DNA of 46,011 nucleotides from a virus. Position 1 is the first letter of the stretch. Every line of letters starts with the position of its first letter. A program made the position numbers and the translations under genes. The notes under the pieces were generated by a model, which saw nothing but the letters and a program-made list of their open reading frames with translations, was not told the DNA's origin and ran no database searches. This document shows positions 1-7,478 of this stretch, piece after piece. The stretch spans positions 1 through 46,011 of IMG/VR virus record IMGVR_UViG_3300009285_000960, one strand, 5' to 3'.

Positions 1-6
1 ATATTG

Positions 7-390
7 TCAATACCCAAACGTTACTAACGCTTTGAGGTTTCTTTCTTTTAAGTTTTTAAGCAATATCTGATAGTCTTCTGGTATCCTTTTTATGATTTTA
101 TTTCTATTTTCCATTAAATATGAATATCTTTCTGGATACTTCTCGGAAAACCACCGCATAGCTTTTAACGGGTCGGAGTGCCAGACTCGAATATGACAAA
201 AATAGCAAAGTGAGAGGCCATTAAATATATCCCACCTTAAAGTTTTATTAGTTCGGGGAATAACATGAGAGCATTGAAGCATACCCGCCCTATTACCGCA
301 CCACTCACAAAATCCTTTCTCCCTTATAAGCTCCGAATAGGCCTCATCGCACTCTTTAATCCAATATTTTACTCCTGTGGCTTTTCGCAT
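7..390 (-). CDS. NinG/HNH-like recombination nuclease
   Basis: 127 aa. Two CxxC pairs (CEWCG near residue 28, CYFCH near 62) bracket a QCSHVIPR segment and LRWD, the layout of lambda NinG-type HNH proteins, which process recombination intermediates. The start overlaps the end of the upstream gene by 22 nt, so the two are translationally coupled. Its TGA stop lies inside the TTGACA of the promoter that spans the contig junction. The family call rests on the cysteine/histidine pattern only; a generic HNH endonuclease is the alternative. Confidence 0.6.
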   Translation of the reverse strand: MRKATGVKYWIKECDEAYSELIREKGFCEWCGNRAGMLQCSHVIPRTNKTLRWDIFNGLSLCYFCHIRVWHSDPLKAMRWFSEKYPERYSYLMENRNKIIKRIPEDYQILLKNLKERNLKALVTFGY

Positions 391-815
391 GAGCAGTGAA
401 GTATTTTATGACAACGTGGACATTTAATTTGACGTTTTGAGGGTTTCCGTATCATCAAAAGACGCATCACCTCTGCTCCTGAAGCTCCACCTTGTATCAT
501 TCTTATATAATCTAAGGGTACATCAGCAGATAAAATTGCTCTTATTGTTGTATAGGGTACGTCTTCGGGGATATCATAATCTTGTGTCATCTCATAAATG
601 TAAGCGTATTGACGGAGTGTGTTGTAGCTTCTGGTAAGACCGTAGGTTTCTTTGAGGTTATCTGCAAACTCTTTTAAGCCTTGGCCTCCAAACTCTTTTT
701 TAATTTCGTAGGAGATTTGCCAAAGTTTGCGTTTATCTTTTTCTTCCTTTTCGATGATTAAAAATGCGGCTTGAAGTGCCTCATCCCAAGCGGTGTTGTC
801 TGGTCTGTCATTCAT
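369..815 (-). CDS. Hypothetical protein with C-terminal zinc ribbon
   Basis: 148 aa. I do not recognise the family. The N-terminal 100 residues look helical, with a possible helix-turn-helix around LTRSYNTLRQYAYIYEM. The C-terminus ends in CPRCHKILHCSC, a likely zinc knuckle, suggesting nucleic-acid binding. It is the first gene after the promoter at 827-856 and its ATG lies about 5 nt from the predicted transcript start, with no Shine-Dalgarno. The downstream partner is the NinG-like nuclease, so a replication/recombination or regulatory role is inferred. Confidence 0.6.
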   Translation of the reverse strand: MNDRPDNTAWDEALQAAFLIIEKEEKDKRKLWQISYEIKKEFGGQGLKEFADNLKETYGLTRSYNTLRQYAYIYEMTQDYDIPEDVPYTTIRAILSADVPLDYIRMIQGGASGAEVMRLLMIRKPSKRQIKCPRCHKILHCSCEKPQE

Positions 816-826
816 AGTGTGATACT

Positions 827-856
827 ATATTAGCAGACCAGTACACCTTTTGTCAA
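827..856 (-). promoter_or_regulatory. Promoter TTGACA-18-TAATAT with GTATCA-type motif
   Basis: Read on the minus strand: TTGACA (851-856), 18-bp spacer, TAATAT (827-832), directly followed by AGTATCAC, a variant of the motif shared by the other early promoters. The predicted start point is about 5 nt before the ATG at 815, so the message should be nearly leaderless. Confidence 0.7.
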
Positions 857-857
857 C

Positions 858-1220
858 TTACGAATTCATTATTTCTTCTGCTACATCTGCAATATCCTTA
901 TCTGGAGTTGCAACTGCTGTATCTGAATCATAAGAAAAATCAAAGTTGTGGTATGTTCTGCCACCTTTCTTGGATTTCTCCTTTCCCTTGTAAGTAACTT
1001 CTATCATTGAACCTACAGGGATATTCTTAAAAAATGAATCAAGCATAGCCTTTCCCCAAACATCTACCAATTTGCCACCGCCTTTGTCTACGGTATACAT
1101 ATTGCTATCTCCGTTCTCGGTGGTTATTACTCTACTTTGCATATAAACACCTTTTAAGACCTTATCTGCTTCCCAATCGTGGGTTTCATTACGTTCCGCT
1201 ACCCACTTTTTCATTGGCAT
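858..1220 (-). CDS. Putative single-stranded-DNA-binding (OB-fold-like) protein
   Basis: 120 aa. The pattern of a strand-rich core (YMQSRVITTENG, MYTVDKGGGKLVDVWG), a VGSMIEVTYKGK segment and an acidic tail (DKDIADVAEEIMNS) resembles small phage SSB-like OB-fold proteins. The acidic C-terminus is the usual partner-docking tail of SSBs. A strong Shine-Dalgarno (GGGGGTGA) precedes the ATG, and the gene follows 1223-1477 by two bases. Its position in the replication block fits. Sequence identity to a named family is not certain. Confidence 0.5.
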   Translation of the reverse strand: MPMKKWVAERNETHDWEADKVLKGVYMQSRVITTENGDSNMYTVDKGGGKLVDVWGKAMLDSFFKNIPVGSMIEVTYKGKEKSKKGGRTYHNFDFSYDSDTAVATPDKDIADVAEEIMNS

Positions 1221-1222
1221 AA

Positions 1223-1477
1223 CTATTCACCCCCTTTCTTGCTTTTTATCACCGTCTTATATTCGTTTTTGAGTTCTGTAGTTGTAATCCACGAAGCATC
1301 TGTTCCCTGACTTTGAATATCTAATTGTTGATTTATTTTGTCCCACATGGCATCAAAATCTGGTTCTTCGGTTTCAAGCAATTCCCAAGTAATATCACAT
1401 CTCGCAGATACATTTGAAAAATTAGGAAGCCCTTTCTTGAACTCCTTGCCTAAACTTATTGTTTTTATTTTTGCCAT
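1223..1477 (-). CDS. Hypothetical small protein, replication block
   Basis: 84 aa, begins MAKIKTISLGKEF. Short strand-rich N-terminus and acidic middle (ETEEPDFDAMWDKINQQLDI). Small proteins of this shape often sit beside SSB-like genes in phages, but I cannot name the family. It shares its first five residues (MAKIK) with the next gene upstream, which may be chance or a small duplication. Confidence 0.55.
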   Translation of the reverse strand: MAKIKTISLGKEFKKGLPNFSNVSARCDITWELLETEEPDFDAMWDKINQQLDIQSQGTDASWITTTELKNEYKTVIKSKKGGE

Positions 1478-1482
1478 TTTTA

Positions 1483-1638
1483 TTATATAAACTTAATCTT
1501 TATTTCATACATCCAACCATCTATCTCATATACTCTTAACCTACCCTTTTGATTACGCTTCTTAAATTCTTCCTTCCAAAATTCCTGTATAATTTCATTT
1601 CTAACCCAGTTTTTTATTATCTCTTTTATTTTTGCCAT
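1483..1638 (-). CDS. Small basic hypothetical protein
   Basis: 51 aa, rich in Lys, Glu and Trp (MAKIKEIIKNWVRNEIIQEF at the N-terminus). ATG at 1638 lies inside the end of the 1626-1757 gene, a 13-nt overlap typical of this operon. No domain recognised. It fills the gap between the YopX-like and SSB-like genes. Confidence 0.4.
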   Translation of the reverse strand: MAKIKEIIKNWVRNEIIQEFWKEEFKKRNQKGRLRVYEIDGWMYEIKIKFI

Positions 1639-1757
1639 ACTTTTCTAGTTTTATTTATTATTTTCATGGTTGCCTCATAACAAGCCTGACATTTTTCGCA
1701 ACAAATCCGATAATCGTAACCGTGTTTATCGCATTGAGGTAATATTTTATTCTTCAT
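1626..1757 (-). CDS. Small cysteine-rich (zinc-binding) peptide
   Basis: 43 aa with the pattern C-x2-H-x6-CC-x2-C-x2-C (QCDKHGYDYRICCEKCQACY), a probable zinc knuckle. ATG at 1757 and stop at 1626 overlap neighbours on the same strand. Function unknown; nucleic-acid or protein binding is likely from the cysteines. Confidence 0.45.
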   Translation of the reverse strand: MKNKILPQCDKHGYDYRICCEKCQACYEATMKIINKTRKVWQK

Positions 1758-1766
1758 AGTCTTTTT

Positions 1767-2207
1767 TCACTTTAATAATTTTGGGTTTTCGTAAATATTC
1801 CCGATAATTTCAATGTCAAAATCATTTGATAATAAATATAGCGTGGATTCATTCTCACTAGTCGGTTGTTCTATATAATACCCAAACCCACACCCACAAT
1901 CTTGAAAAATAATTTTTCCTATAAATTGTTTTTCATCATCATCCATAATATTTTCAAATTTAACAATATCCCCCTCATATATTTCTTTTCCTAACCCGTC
2001 AGACAAACCTGTGAATTGCATTAGAGTTATCCAAGGTTTTTCTTTAAATTCGGCAGTCTGTATAAATGGAGCAAACAGACTTTTTGCGGGATTAAGTTCT
2101 GATTCTAGATTTTCGACCATGTTTTCCCATGAGTACATACCTTTTTTCATTCTTTTACCAGTATTCCAAGCTCTAAATTTTATTATTCTCATAATTTTCT
2201 GTTTCAT
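1767..2207 (-). CDS. YopX-family phage protein
   Basis: 146 aa. Has the YopX hallmarks in order: IKFRAWNTGKRMKKGMYSW at the start, MQFTGLSDGLGKEIYEGDIVKF in the middle (read as MQFTGL and GKEIYEGDIV), and the terminal IIGNIYENPKLL. YopX proteins are common phage proteins of unknown biochemical role. A Shine-Dalgarno (GAGGGAG) 6-7 nt upstream supports ATG 2207 rather than the in-frame ATG at 2192. The start overlaps the upstream gene by 35 nt. Confidence 0.85.
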   Translation of the reverse strand: MKQKIMRIIKFRAWNTGKRMKKGMYSWENMVENLESELNPAKSLFAPFIQTAEFKEKPWITLMQFTGLSDGLGKEIYEGDIVKFENIMDDDEKQFIGKIIFQDCGCGFGYYIEQPTSENESTLYLLSNDFDIEIIGNIYENPKLLK

Positions 2208-2364
2208 AAAAATCTCCCTCGTCCATCATGTGATATACCGCATACCAGTTTTCTGTTCTTATAAGGTCTTGAGCTGAGTCCTCATCTAAGTAACCCTCTT
2301 TGACCGAGAAGTTAAGATAATCTTTACACTCTTTGATTTGCTCAGGGCTATATTTTTTTGTCAT
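2173..2364 (-). CDS. Small acidic hypothetical protein
   Basis: 63 aa, acidic and aromatic (many Asp, Glu, Tyr). The N-terminus MTKKYSPEQIKECKDYLNFS looks helical. Overlaps both neighbours in the replication operon. Not recognised. Confidence 0.5.
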   Translation of the reverse strand: MTKKYSPEQIKECKDYLNFSVKEGYLDEDSAQDLIRTENWYAVYHMMDEGDFYETENYENNKI

Positions 2365-2548
2365 GTTTTAATTCTAAAAGTTGGTCTGATAAGATATCGC
2401 CTAAAATATGGTCATCTGCAAGTTCTCCTTTAATATGTTTATTAAGTTTATTGCGAAGCACGTCTATCCCGCAAATAGGACATCTGGCATAATCTATTAA
2501 GTGTTTGAGAAGCTTATCTCCTGTTGTGATTGGTTTTATCTTAATCAT
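2348..2548 (-). CDS. Small zinc-finger-like protein
   Basis: 66 aa. CPICGIDVLRNKLNKHIKGE has two cysteines followed by a spaced histidine, a C2H2-type finger pattern. It is the first gene after the promoter at 2557-2585. The ATG at 2548 lies only about 2 nt from the predicted transcript start, so the message should be leaderless. Role unknown; a small DNA-binding regulator is possible. Confidence 0.55.
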   Translation of the reverse strand: MIKIKPITTGDKLLKHLIDYARCPICGIDVLRNKLNKHIKGELADDHILGDILSDQLLELKHDKKI

Positions 2549-2556
2549 ATTATCTT

Positions 2557-2585
2557 AATCTAACATGATGATACGAAATTGTCAA
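2557..2585 (-). promoter_or_regulatory. Promoter TTGACA-17-TAGATT with operator-like motif
   Basis: Minus strand: TTGACA at 2580-2585, spacer ATTTCGTATCATCATGT, TAGATT at 2557-2562. The spacer matches that of the junction promoter at 15 of 17 bases. The TGA of the -35 hexamer is also the stop codon of the upstream ATPase gene (2582-2584). Confidence 0.75.
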
Positions 2586-4072
2586 GTAGATGTTTTATTT
2601 CCAAATATATCTTCTATATCTTTATCACTACAGGGTACATTGTCTGCTACCGTTGCGTCCTGTGCTACTCTATATATCGAAGAAGATTTATATAGATTAT
2701 TAGAATTTAGACCATAATAATTTGCAAGGTCGTCTAATTTTTCTTCCATATTTTCTAAAACTATAGTGCGTATATTTTCGTGTCCAACCCTGTCAATATC
2801 AAACCCTAAAATGCTTCTTATAATGCCACCTATTTTTCTTTCTGTAATAACTCTCATTTTATTACCAGCATTAAGATAATCAAATATCATAGCAATAGTT
2901 ACGTCTTCTTCTTTATGTTCGTAAATAAATTCAAATATTTTTCCATCTAAACCTTCTCTCCTCTCTCTTTTAGTTTCTTCTTCTTGTTGAACAGCAAATG
3001 TTAATATTTCTTTCTTAGTTTCGTTATCAGAAAAATAATAAATAGGAGTAATTACCTGCTGGACACGCCTATCAAATGATTTTAGTTCTTCAAAACCAAA
3101 TTCAATATCTTTAAGGTTTATCTTATTAAAATTTCTCAATCTCCAAAGAAGAAGTTTATTTCTAATTGCTTCTGCTTCTTTATAATAGTGCTGAAGTCTA
3201 AAAAGAGGAAGTTTTCTTTTACTTTTTTCCATTTTAACTACTAAGGTACGAGATTGAAGCCCAGCATCATTTATGGGATTTTCGGAAGTGAATATTTTAG
3301 GAGCTTTAACTATATAAGCTTTAACATCTTTCTTGACATCTCCCTCTGTTCTTAACACAAGCCTGTCTGACACCCCAGATTTTAAGAAAGAAACTATTTC
3401 CCTACTATTTTCTCCAACTTGTTCAAACTCGTCAATTAAAAGAGTTCCCTTCCATAAAGTAGCCATTCTAAACATAGAAGCTATTGTAAGCGAACCTGTA
3501 GTGTCTATTGGTTTATAGGAAATAGAGCCAACTACTTCCATAGCCGTACTCTTGCCTGTGGCGGTTCTACCAACAAATTGTAGATATGGTATAAATGGAA
3601 ACTTCTCATAAACCCAATAAAATAAAATAAGGTTCGGGACAAATGCTTCGTAGAATGTAGGTAGTTCTATGTTCTCATGCAGAAAGTCTTTAATCTGGTT
3701 TATTATCTCGGCAGTATTTTTATATTCTGTAACTCCAGTTGGAAGAATAATTCCTCCTTTGAGATATGCCTCATCAACTATCGGAAGGTATCTTTTGCCC
3801 TTAAATTCAAATTCATTAACAATATCCCAAGTATCATTTTCTTTTGAGTATCTTATAAATGCTGCTCCCCCCTCGCGATTTGAAGTCGCATCGGTTGCAT
3901 CGGTAGCACTCATCTGTTCATAAATATATCCTTCTACCTCAAAGAATGACACATGAATATCTTTATCTCCCTCTTTTTTATTAGTCTTACTAGAAATTTT
4001 TGGTTCATTTTCTGGAGGAAAACCACCATCAATTTCCCTTTCTGCATCTAGTAATTTTTCTCTATCGTTCAT
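2582..4072 (-). CDS. AAA+/P-loop ATPase, replicative helicase-like
   Basis: 496 aa. Walker A GRTATGKST (168-176), Walker B LLIDE (211-215), and a conserved SENPI...QSRTLVV segment near residue 275 that probably carries the sensor/arginine finger. The N-terminus has a low-complexity linker (SATDATDATSN). This is the D5/DUF927-like class of phage and plasmid replication ATPases without a recognisable primase zinc finger in the same chain. No DNA polymerase is encoded in the window, so it probably loads host replication machinery. ATG 4072 overlaps the stop of the upstream gene (ATGA). Confidence 0.7.
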   Translation of the reverse strand: MNDREKLLDAEREIDGGFPPENEPKISSKTNKKEGDKDIHVSFFEVEGYIYEQMSATDATDATSNREGGAAFIRYSKENDTWDIVNEFEFKGKRYLPIVDEAYLKGGIILPTGVTEYKNTAEIINQIKDFLHENIELPTFYEAFVPNLILFYWVYEKFPFIPYLQFVGRTATGKSTAMEVVGSISYKPIDTTGSLTIASMFRMATLWKGTLLIDEFEQVGENSREIVSFLKSGVSDRLVLRTEGDVKKDVKAYIVKAPKIFTSENPINDAGLQSRTLVVKMEKSKRKLPLFRLQHYYKEAEAIRNKLLLWRLRNFNKINLKDIEFGFEELKSFDRRVQQVITPIYYFSDNETKKEILTFAVQQEEETKRERREGLDGKIFEFIYEHKEEDVTIAMIFDYLNAGNKMRVITERKIGGIIRSILGFDIDRVGHENIRTIVLENMEEKLDDLANYYGLNSNNLYKSSSIYRVAQDATVADNVPCSDKDIEDIFGNKTST

Positions 4073-4266
4073 TTAGATAATTCCCTTCCAGCCTTATCGA
4101 GATATTCTAAAGCATCTCTCATAAAAATTTCTCTTTTAAGTTTACACACTTTCCACTCAGGAGAGTTGTGTCTAAACTTCCAACTCTTTATAGTCCAGTC
4201 AATCGCCTTATTGGAGAGGTCTTGGAACTTGTCGTGATTGATATAAAAATCAGTTAGTTTTTTCAT
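4069..4266 (-). CDS. Small basic hypothetical protein
   Basis: 65 aa from ATG 4266 (MKKLTDFYINHDKFQDLSNK). The longer reading from 4344 would run deep into the neighbouring gene and is less likely. Helical, basic, with two Trp in TIKSWKFRHNSPEWK. Immediately precedes the helicase-like gene, with a 4-nt overlap. Not recognised. Confidence 0.45.
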   Translation of the reverse strand: MKKLTDFYINHDKFQDLSNKAIDWTIKSWKFRHNSPEWKVCKLKREIFMRDALEYLDKAGRELSK

Positions 4267-4456
4267 TTGATATGCTTTTATATAACTTACCCTTAAAAGT
4301 AAAGAACTCTTTTTCCAACTCAGCACATTTTTCTGGATTCTCAAAAGTGAAGTAATACGAATCTGAAGTTATTGATTCTGGGCCTAAGTATTTTATACCT
4401 TTACTCCAGAGGAAAGTTGCGAAAGATAACTCCTTAGTCCTGAAAACATTAGTCAT
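4250..4456 (-). CDS. Small hypothetical protein, first gene of operon
   Basis: 68 aa from ATG 4456 (MTNVFRTKELSFATFLWSKG). A GTG at 4477 is in frame but lies within the promoter, so the ATG is preferred. It begins about 5 nt after the predicted start point, giving a leaderless message. Resembles small phage proteins of unknown function; no motif recognised. Confidence 0.5.
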   Translation of the reverse strand: MTNVFRTKELSFATFLWSKGIKYLGPESITSDSYYFTFENPEKCAELEKEFFTFKGKLYKSISNEKTN

Positions 4457-4467
4457 AGTAATAATTA

Positions 4468-4496
4468 AAACTATCACTACGATACGAGATTGTCAA
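4468..4496 (-). promoter_or_regulatory. Promoter TTGACA-17-TAGTTT with operator-like motif
   Basis: Minus strand: TTGACA (4491-4496), spacer ATCTCGTATCGTAGTGA, TAGTTT (4468-4473). The spacer carries the same CGTATC core as the 2.57-kb and junction promoters, between -35 and -10, where a bound repressor would block polymerase. Confidence 0.7.
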
Positions 4497-4525
4497 GACA
4501 TCAAACCCTATCAGTTTTCACCGCT

Positions 4526-5470
4526 TTACTTACTCATTAACTCACTTCCATTCTGAAGGTCGTACACTACCTCAAACGTATGCCTATCTCCCCATAAAAC
4601 GATGCCTTGTCCGATAGGTTCTCCGTCTTTACCAAAATTATTTCTGGCCCACTTATCGTGAGTTTTACAAGTTCCTGACGAAACAACTGCCGTATCTTTC
4701 TTATAAGGATAGTTATACCTGTTTGACCTTCCGACTGCTGCTTGATGTAAATGAGAGGTAAATACTATTTCTGCATCTACTACTCTATCCATGACTCTAT
4801 CTCCGCCGTGGGTTTTGTTAAACTGACTCCAATAAGGGGTTTTGTGAAACAAGGCTAGTCTATATTTTTGGTCTTGAATATCTACATTTAAGTATCCGCC
4901 ATTTAAGATTAAAGGTACATCTATTCCTTCAAACAACTCTCTATAAATAGCCCAACCTGTTTTACGTTTAGTCCAACCTTCATGGCAACTTCCATCTCCA
5001 ATTCCACCTAATAATTTATTCATCTTATATAGTTTCTGAAGTTTATCTCTAAAAGTATAGACCTGTTCCTGTGCGGTCTGACCTGACCACATCACACCAT
5101 CGGGAAACTGTGCTGGTATAGCTGCATCTAGTAAGTTCCAACCTACAACTGCGTAAGCATCTGGAGTTTTTTCTATCAAGTTAAAAAGATTATCTACGGA
5201 ATTATAGTCTGTGTCGTAGTGTCCCCAATGAACATCTGATACATTTACAAGGAGTGCTTTATTACCTCTAGGTTCTAGTTTAACCTCTCCTACTTCCTGA
5301 GTAAAACTTACAGCCTTGTCGGCGTGTTCTTGAGCCAACTTATTCCACTCCAAGCCTTCTTCATAAGATTCTATTGTAGGGCGTTTAATATCAAAGGGGA
5401 TAATGGTGTTGTTGTCGGGGAAGCATTTTCTAATTTCACCAGAAGAGTCGATAATTAGTTCATGGCTCAT
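4526..5470 (-). CDS. Calcineurin-like metallophosphoesterase
   Basis: 314 aa. Metal-site motifs in order: VNVSDVHWGH (D79xH81), VVGWNLLDA (the usual GDxxD position, here GWN..D), GIGDGSCHE (GNHE-like, H163-E164) and TSHLHQA (GHxH-like). The family hydrolyses phosphodiesters or phosphomonoesters with two metal ions. Two motifs deviate from the textbook form, so activity is likely but not certain. It sits at the border of the replication and lysis genes; its phage role could be nucleotide, tRNA-end or DNA processing. Confidence 0.75.
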   Translation of the reverse strand: MSHELIIDSSGEIRKCFPDNNTIIPFDIKRPTIESYEEGLEWNKLAQEHADKAVSFTQEVGEVKLEPRGNKALLVNVSDVHWGHYDTDYNSVDNLFNLIEKTPDAYAVVGWNLLDAAIPAQFPDGVMWSGQTAQEQVYTFRDKLQKLYKMNKLLGGIGDGSCHEGWTKRKTGWAIYRELFEGIDVPLILNGGYLNVDIQDQKYRLALFHKTPYWSQFNKTHGGDRVMDRVVDAEIVFTSHLHQAAVGRSNRYNYPYKKDTAVVSSGTCKTHDKWARNNFGKDGEPIGQGIVLWGDRHTFEVVYDLQNGSELMSK

Positions 5471-5663
5471 TCTTCATCTCCTTTAATTCTTGCCTTAATT
5501 GTCCTAACTTCTCACAATCACCACCTTCAATTAAATCTACCACTTCTTGCCAAAGTTTATCTGGTAATGTACCAACATGGATGCCCTCCTCTTGGAGGCG
5601 TTGAAGCATACTTATTCTTTGGATTAAATTATCTACCGTTATTTGTCCTTTGTCTTTTTCCAT
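5460..5663 (-). CDS. Small coiled-coil hypothetical protein
   Basis: 67 aa, helical, with heptad-like Leu/Ile spacing (ITVDNLIQRISMLQRLQEEG) and an acidic C-terminal half. Overlaps the phosphoesterase start by 11 nt. No family recognised. Confidence 0.45.
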   Translation of the reverse strand: MEKDKGQITVDNLIQRISMLQRLQEEGIHVGTLPDKLWQEVVDLIEGGDCEKLGQLRQELKEMKNEP

Positions 5664-5769
5664 GTTTGTCTTCTATCCAGTCATCCCCCATCGAGTCCCG
5701 ATTTTTAAAGAACAAAAAGAAAACTATATTTCCGACTATCAAAATCAGTAAGGCGAGCAGTATTTTCAT
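5629..5769 (-). CDS. Small single-span membrane protein
   Basis: 46 aa: MKILLALLILIVGNIVFFLF forms a signal anchor or transmembrane helix, followed by a charged tail (KNRDSMGDDWIEDKHG). Overlaps the next gene by 35 nt. Lies in the lysis block beside the holin candidate and could be an inner-membrane spanin-like or accessory lysis peptide, which is inference from context. Confidence 0.45.
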   Translation of the reverse strand: MKILLALLILIVGNIVFFLFFKNRDSMGDDWIEDKHGKRQRTNNGR

Positions 5770-5772
5770 ATC

Positions 5773-5985
5773 TCATTTATTTTTTAATGCCTGTATCATA
5801 CCTTCCTTATCGAGTTCAGTTTTAATCGTATAAATAACATAGTTAATTGCTGGTGCAAATATGATTGCCAATTCTGGTTTGTCTGCCAAAAGTGCTAATC
5901 CATAACCTAATCCACCTGATACTAAAAGATAAACAACGATTTTTAACTGCTTCTTAAATACATCTGATAAAACTATTTTTGTCAT
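5773..5985 (-). CDS. Holin-like two-helix membrane protein
   Basis: 70 aa with two hydrophobic segments (LKIVVYLLVSGGLGYGLALL and AIIFAPAINYVIYTI) and a charged C-terminus. Size, two spans and position four genes before the CHAP endolysin in transcript-opposite order fit a phage holin. Strong Shine-Dalgarno AGGAGGTGA, which is also the 3' end of the preceding small ORF. Exact holin class is not recognisable. Confidence 0.6.
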   Translation of the reverse strand: MTKIVLSDVFKKQLKIVVYLLVSGGLGYGLALLADKPELAIIFAPAINYVIYTIKTELDKEGMIQALKNK

Positions 5986-5991
5986 ATAATT

Positions 5992-6117
5992 TCACCTCCT
6001 CTTATAAGTTATCTGTATTCTTCTGGCCCCCAACCGCTTTTTGAGCATAGAAATAAACAGATTATCAAGAGCAATTTTTACTCCAAACTTTTTAACTAAC
6101 CAAATAAAATTTTTCAT
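5992..6117 (-). CDS. Small basic hypothetical peptide
   Basis: 41 aa, strongly basic (ends AGG AGG TGA encoding RR-stop, where the codons double as the next gene's Shine-Dalgarno). Starts MKNFIWLVKKFGVKIALDNL. May be a real coupling ORF or a leader; no function recognised. Confidence 0.35.
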   Translation of the reverse strand: MKNFIWLVKKFGVKIALDNLFISMLKKRLGARRIQITYKRR

Positions 6118-6122
6118 TTAAT

Positions 6123-6365
6123 TCACTCCCATATGCCTTTTAAGGCAAAGAAAATAATAATAATTTTTACCCACCACACACCCTCGTACCACCACTGGTC
6201 TAATCTATCTTTAGGTTTTTTACCATATATCATATTGTCTTTTTCTTTCTTTACTTCCAACTTAAATCTCTCCCAAAACTTAATAAATTTCCTCTTAGAT
6301 GCACGAATAGCTAAGTCCCACTCTCTTTCTTTTGACTCAATGTTTCTAAAGTCATGTTTTGTCAT
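6123..6365 (-). CDS. Small tail-anchored membrane protein
   Basis: 80 aa. Charged, helical N-terminal 60 residues and a C-terminal hydrophobic span (WWVKIIIIFFALKGIW). Follows the endolysin by 10 nt. Tail-anchored topology in a lysis cassette suggests an accessory lysis protein; this is inference. Confidence 0.5.
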   Translation of the reverse strand: MTKHDFRNIESKEREWDLAIRASKRKFIKFWERFKLEVKKEKDNMIYGKKPKDRLDQWWYEGVWWVKIIIIFFALKGIWE

Positions 6366-6375
6366 CGTTGTTGCC

Positions 6376-6969
6376 CTACTTCGGGAGCAACTCCTTTAAT
6401 TTGTTCATACGACTCCAAACAAATCCTTTGCCCCAAATCACCTTTCGTGTTCTTTCTGCTAATTCATCTGACCATTCTATTTCTGATTTAAGTTGAGTAA
6501 CCTCGCTAGTAAGTGCCACGACCTCACCAGACAAATCAGGAGGGCATACAACTGGCGGAGGTGGCTCTATGGATGGTTTTACTCTAAGCCAGCCTAAAAC
6601 ATTATTATAGTTATGCTTTTGGAAATGACAAAGTGAACCTACTGGCCAGTTTTGTTCAAAGCTGGTAAATTCTGCTTGTGTCCCATCTTTACAAATTGCT
6701 ATGTGTCCATACGGCCCTGCACCTGCTCCCCAAATAACAATATCTCCTTTAATGGGTACTGCTTCTATGGTATTTAATATGCGGACAAACTTATCCTGAA
6801 GGTAGGTATCCCAAACGTCTTTTGCTCCTGTTACTGGAGGGCTTTGAGGAAATTCCAAACACTCTTTGACAAACTGCCTGTAAAGGTCCATGCATTGGAA
6901 GCCGTAATAATTATCATAATCAATACCTTTACCGTCATACTTGCCGAAAAATTGGTCGGGTGTAATCAT
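6376..6969 (-). CDS. CHAP-domain endolysin
   Basis: 197 aa. CHAP cysteine peptidase/amidase: catalytic Cys26 in YGFQCMDLYRQF, His89 in GPYGHIAIC and the Glu/Asn pair in FTSFEQNWP (105-107). The KGDIVIWGAG strand typical of phage CHAP lysins is present. The C-terminal 60 residues form a short proline linker (PPPPVVCPP) and a coiled coil rather than a cell-wall-binding repeat. It cleaves peptidoglycan cross-bridges or the amide bond, implying an exposed or Gram-positive-type wall. Next to holin-like genes. Confidence 0.9.
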   Translation of the reverse strand: MITPDQFFGKYDGKGIDYDNYYGFQCMDLYRQFVKECLEFPQSPPVTGAKDVWDTYLQDKFVRILNTIEAVPIKGDIVIWGAGAGPYGHIAICKDGTQAEFTSFEQNWPVGSLCHFQKHNYNNVLGWLRVKPSIEPPPPVVCPPDLSGEVVALTSEVTQLKSEIEWSDELAERTRKVIWGKGFVWSRMNKLKELLPK

Positions 6970-6973
6970 AAGT

Positions 6974-7219
6974 TTACTTTAATGCCCTAACTTCTGCTCT
7001 TAAACTTGTTATCTGCGTTTCTAATTGGCTTATTTTATCATCTATTGTCTGAAATTTTAAGATGAAAAAATCCTGACTTGGATATTGACTTACCTTAGCC
7101 TCTAAAGTAGACACTCTGGCCTGAAGTAAAGCAAATCCCACTAACCAACCCGCTATAACTACAATTAAAGGCCATGCGTTTTGTTTTAAGATGTTAATTG
7201 CTCCGTTTTGTTTTGTCAT
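6974..7219 (-). CDS. Membrane-anchored coiled-coil protein (lysis accessory)
   Basis: 81 aa. One transmembrane helix (AWPLIVVIAGWLVGFALLQA) followed by a long coiled coil (VSTLEAKV... DDKISQLETQITSLRAEVRA). Lies directly upstream of the endolysin. The layout resembles XhlA-like or spanin-like proteins, but no signature proves it. Confidence 0.55.
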   Translation of the reverse strand: MTKQNGAINILKQNAWPLIVVIAGWLVGFALLQARVSTLEAKVSQYPSQDFFILKFQTIDDKISQLETQITSLRAEVRALK

Positions 7220-7440
7220 TATGTTGGTTCTTTAGGACTCATATCTCTCAATTTTTGGATGAGAGCTTTAATTATTAACAGTTCCTTATCTTCTGGAGCA
7301 TTTTTTATTTGATTAACTAAAGGAGAACCACCAGCCATATTAGGAGGCCGTTGCGGTTGTGCCGTTGGCTGTTGCCCTTGCCTACGACTTAAGGCTTCTT
7401 TAATTGCATCGTTGTCCATATATTGACTATTATACAACAT
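7219..7440 (-). CDS. Small Gln/Pro-rich hypothetical protein
   Basis: 73 aa. Middle section is low complexity (RRQGQQPTAQPQRPPN); the C-terminus is helical. A TATAAT box at 7431-7436 lies inside the first codons, so the second ATG (7419, MDNDAIKEAL) may be the real leaderless start. It is the first gene of the lysis operon and diverges from the plus-strand cassette. Function unknown. Confidence 0.45.
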   Translation of the reverse strand: MLYNSQYMDNDAIKEALSRRQGQQPTAQPQRPPNMAGGSPLVNQIKNAPEDKELLIIKALIQKLRDMSPKEPT

Positions 7441-7469
7441 TTGACAAAGTAAAGTGGGTATGATACGCT
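7441..7469 (+). promoter_or_regulatory. Divergent promoter TTGACA-17-TACGCT with operator-like motif
   Basis: Plus strand: TTGACA (7441-7446), 17-bp spacer, TACGCT (7464-7469), with ATG at 7479, again nearly leaderless. The -10 overlaps the minus-strand motif TGACAATAGCGTATCAT (7460-7476), so one regulator could control both directions. Confidence 0.5.
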
Positions 7470-7478
7470 ATTGTCAGG